From an uncultured Pelagibacteraceae bacterium (GTDB lineage: Bacteria; Pseudomonadota; Alphaproteobacteria; Pelagibacterales; Pelagibacteraceae), in contig CACGJO010000006.1 of NCBI GenBank assembly GCA_902573425.1, positions 1 through 57,136 on the forward strand: 57,136 bases of DNA. Direction: 5' to 3'. Under the pieces are notes generated by a model. That model was not told the DNA's origin and made no database searches. It saw nothing but the letters and a program-made list of their open reading frames with translations. Below, piece by piece: positions 55,845 through 57,136 of this stretch (positions are counted from its first letter, which is position 1; each line of letters begins with the position of its first letter). The position numbers were made by a program, and so were the translations under genes.

Positions 55845-56826
55845 TCTTTCTTGCAACATCTATTGCGAAATAGGTCACAATTGCAGACGCACCAGATCTT
55901 TTAATTGACATTAAACTTTCTAAAATTACATCATCGCTGAGATTACCGCTATTAATTGAATTTTTTATCATCGCGTACTCACCTGATACTTGGTATCCAA
56001 AAACAGGAATCTTGAATGTATCTTTTATTGATTTAATTATATCAATGTAAGGTAAAGCTGGTTTTACCATTACAAAATCAGCACCTTCTTTTATGTCTAA
56101 TGCAACTTCTCTTAATGCTTCACTCGAATTTTTATTATCCATTTGATAAGTTTTTTTATCTCCCTTTAATTTATTCTTAGATCCTATAGCATCTCTAAAT
56201 GGTCCGTAAAAATTTGAAGCATACTTTGCTGCATAAGATAAAATCTGAACATTTTTAAAATTATTTTTATCTAATGTTTTTCTAATAATGCCGACTCTTC
56301 CGTCCATCATATCTGATGGAGCTATAACATCGCATCCCATTTGAGATTGGAGTAGTGCTTGTTTTGATAAAACATTAATTGTTTCATCATTAAGAATTTC
56401 TTTCTTTTTCAAAATACCGTCATGACCGTGATCTGTATACGGATCTAATGCAACGTCTGCCATTACCCCAATATTAGGATTAATTTTTTTAATTCTTTTT
56501 ATCGCTCGACATACTAAGTTATCCTCATTAAGCGCCTCGCTTCCAATAGAATTTTTTTTCACACCTGGAGTGTTTGGAAAAATGGCAACCAAAGGTATTC
56601 TTAATTTACTTGCAGTATTAATTACATTATTTAATTTATCTATACTGTATCTGCTACAACCTGGCATACTTTTAATCTTTTCAATTCTGTTTTTTCCTTC
56701 TCTAACAAAAATTGGAAGTATTAAATCATCAACAGTTAAGTTATTTTCAGCCACCAATCTTCTCGACCAACTATACTTGCGATTCCTTCTCAATCTAACA
56801 CTTGGATATTTCCCCAATATTTTCAT
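55837..56826 (-). CDS. hemB: Delta-aminolevulinic acid dehydratase (porphobilinogen synthase)
   Basis: Condenses two aminolevulinate molecules in heme synthesis. It has 329 residues in a TIM barrel. The two active-site lysines lie in YAAKYASNFYGPFRDA and FVMVKPALPY. The metal-binding loop DVALDPYTDHGHDG has Asp where zinc enzymes have Cys, so this is the Mg-dependent type common in alphaproteobacteria. It overlaps recO tail to tail by 8 bases and is divergent from the gene at the right edge. Confidence 0.96.
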   Translation of the reverse strand: MKILGKYPSVRLRRNRKYSWSRRLVAENNLTVDDLILPIFVREGKNRIEKIKSMPGCSRYSIDKLNNVINTASKLRIPLVAIFPNTPGVKKNSIGSEALNEDNLVCRAIKRIKKINPNIGVMADVALDPYTDHGHDGILKKKEILNDETINVLSKQALLQSQMGCDVIAPSDMMDGRVGIIRKTLDKNNFKNVQILSYAAKYASNFYGPFRDAIGSKNKLKGDKKTYQMDNKNSSEALREVALDIKEGADFVMVKPALPYIDIIKSIKDTFKIPVFGYQVSGEYAMIKNSINSGNLSDDVILESLMSIKRSGASAIVTYFAIDVARKIK

Positions 56827-56907
56827 ATTTTAAACTTATAAAACTTTGTTTTGTGCGACAAATATAATATTATTTAAATTATTAAAAAGTGTAATAAGAT
56901 GCTGCAT

Positions 56908-57136
56908 ATGACAGATACAACCATACAAACAGACTTTTACCAAGTACCTAATTTGTCATTTGATATAAATAAACTAAGATTAGATTTAGAAACAATTTTA
57001 AAAAAATCAAAATACCAAACTTTGGGTATTACAAATTTTCATGCAATACCAATGAACAGAGTTCCTGGAAATGATGAGTCGATAAAAGGCCACAACGTTA
57101 GAGGGGTTTACTGGACAAAACCAGATGAGACGGGAA
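56908..57136 (+). CDS. Unidentified protein, 5' part only
   Basis: The frame opens at an ATG at 56908 (another in-frame ATG lies at 56899) and runs to the window edge, giving at least 76 residues. I do not recognise the family. The visible part is soluble, begins MTDTTIQTDFYQVPNLSFD and contains NFHAIPMNRVPG and NVRGVYWTKPDETG. Neither ATG has a clear Shine-Dalgarno. It is divergent from hemB, with about 80 bases between the two starts. Confidence 0.6.
   Translation, partial: MTDTTIQTDFYQVPNLSFDINKLRLDLETILKKSKYQTLGITNFHAIPMNRVPGNDESIKGHNVRGVYWTKPDETG

Overview
This is a strongly AT-rich, very densely packed bacterial chromosome segment. Its gene content and order point to an alphaproteobacterium, most likely of the SAR11 (Pelagibacterales) type. 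The signs are low-GC, Lys/Asn/Ile-rich proteins, start/stop overlaps at most operon junctions, almost no intergenic DNA, an alphaproteobacterial nuoA-N/birA cluster, tig-clpP-clpX-lon, and pdxJ-lepB-rnc-recO. This placement is inferred from composition and synteny; no database search was run. No phage, insertion sequence, CRISPR array or rRNA was seen. No stretch over about 300 bases lacks a gene or tRNA.

Layout. 1-4559: the 3' part of an AsmA/YhdP-like envelope protein, tyrS (-), anmK (+) and an alpha/beta hydrolase (-). 4639-11875: an IscR-type regulator with a good type-1 operator in front of it, then a SUF iron-sulfur operon (sufB, a VOC-family gene, sufE, sufC, sufD, sufS, sufU, sufT, sufA and a 60-residue small ORF). 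11884-14075 (-): glnA followed by a small exported protein and an NTF2-like protein. 14193-17464: nnrD, a YbaK-type deacylase, a DMT transporter and a lipid-linked sugar-phosphate transferase. 17499-23365: tRNA-Leu, tig, clpP, clpX and lon. 23413-25956: one 847-residue protein joining a sugar epimerase/dehydratase, a cupin and a C-methyltransferase. 25959-28664 (-): a zinc-ribbon membrane protein, acetoacetyl-CoA synthetase and a 69-residue ORF. 28766-28921: tRNA-Val and tRNA-Asp. 29066-42962: a complete 14-gene complex I operon, followed by birA, an O-methyltransferase, trhO and a MATE exporter. 46477-46568: tRNA-Ser, tail to tail with a soluble lytic transglycosylase (-). 48900-55844: dapA, smpB, folK, a short Rel/Spo enzyme, pyrE, pdxJ, lepB, rnc and recO, meeting hemB (-). 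A truncated unidentified gene starts at the right edge.

How the genes fit together. The SUF operon supplies Fe-S clusters, for which complex I (NuoB, E, F, G, I) is a major client within the same window. AnmK and the lytic transglycosylase belong to peptidoglycan recycling and turnover. Trigger factor, ClpXP and Lon form the usual proteostasis block.

The least ordinary items are the three-domain sugar-modifying fusion, the VOC gene inside the SUF operon, a Rel/Spo protein lacking the region between TGS and ACT, trigger factor starting 6 bases after a tRNA 3' end, and tail-to-tail gene pairs that leave no room for terminators. Nothing here is clearly a wholly new system.
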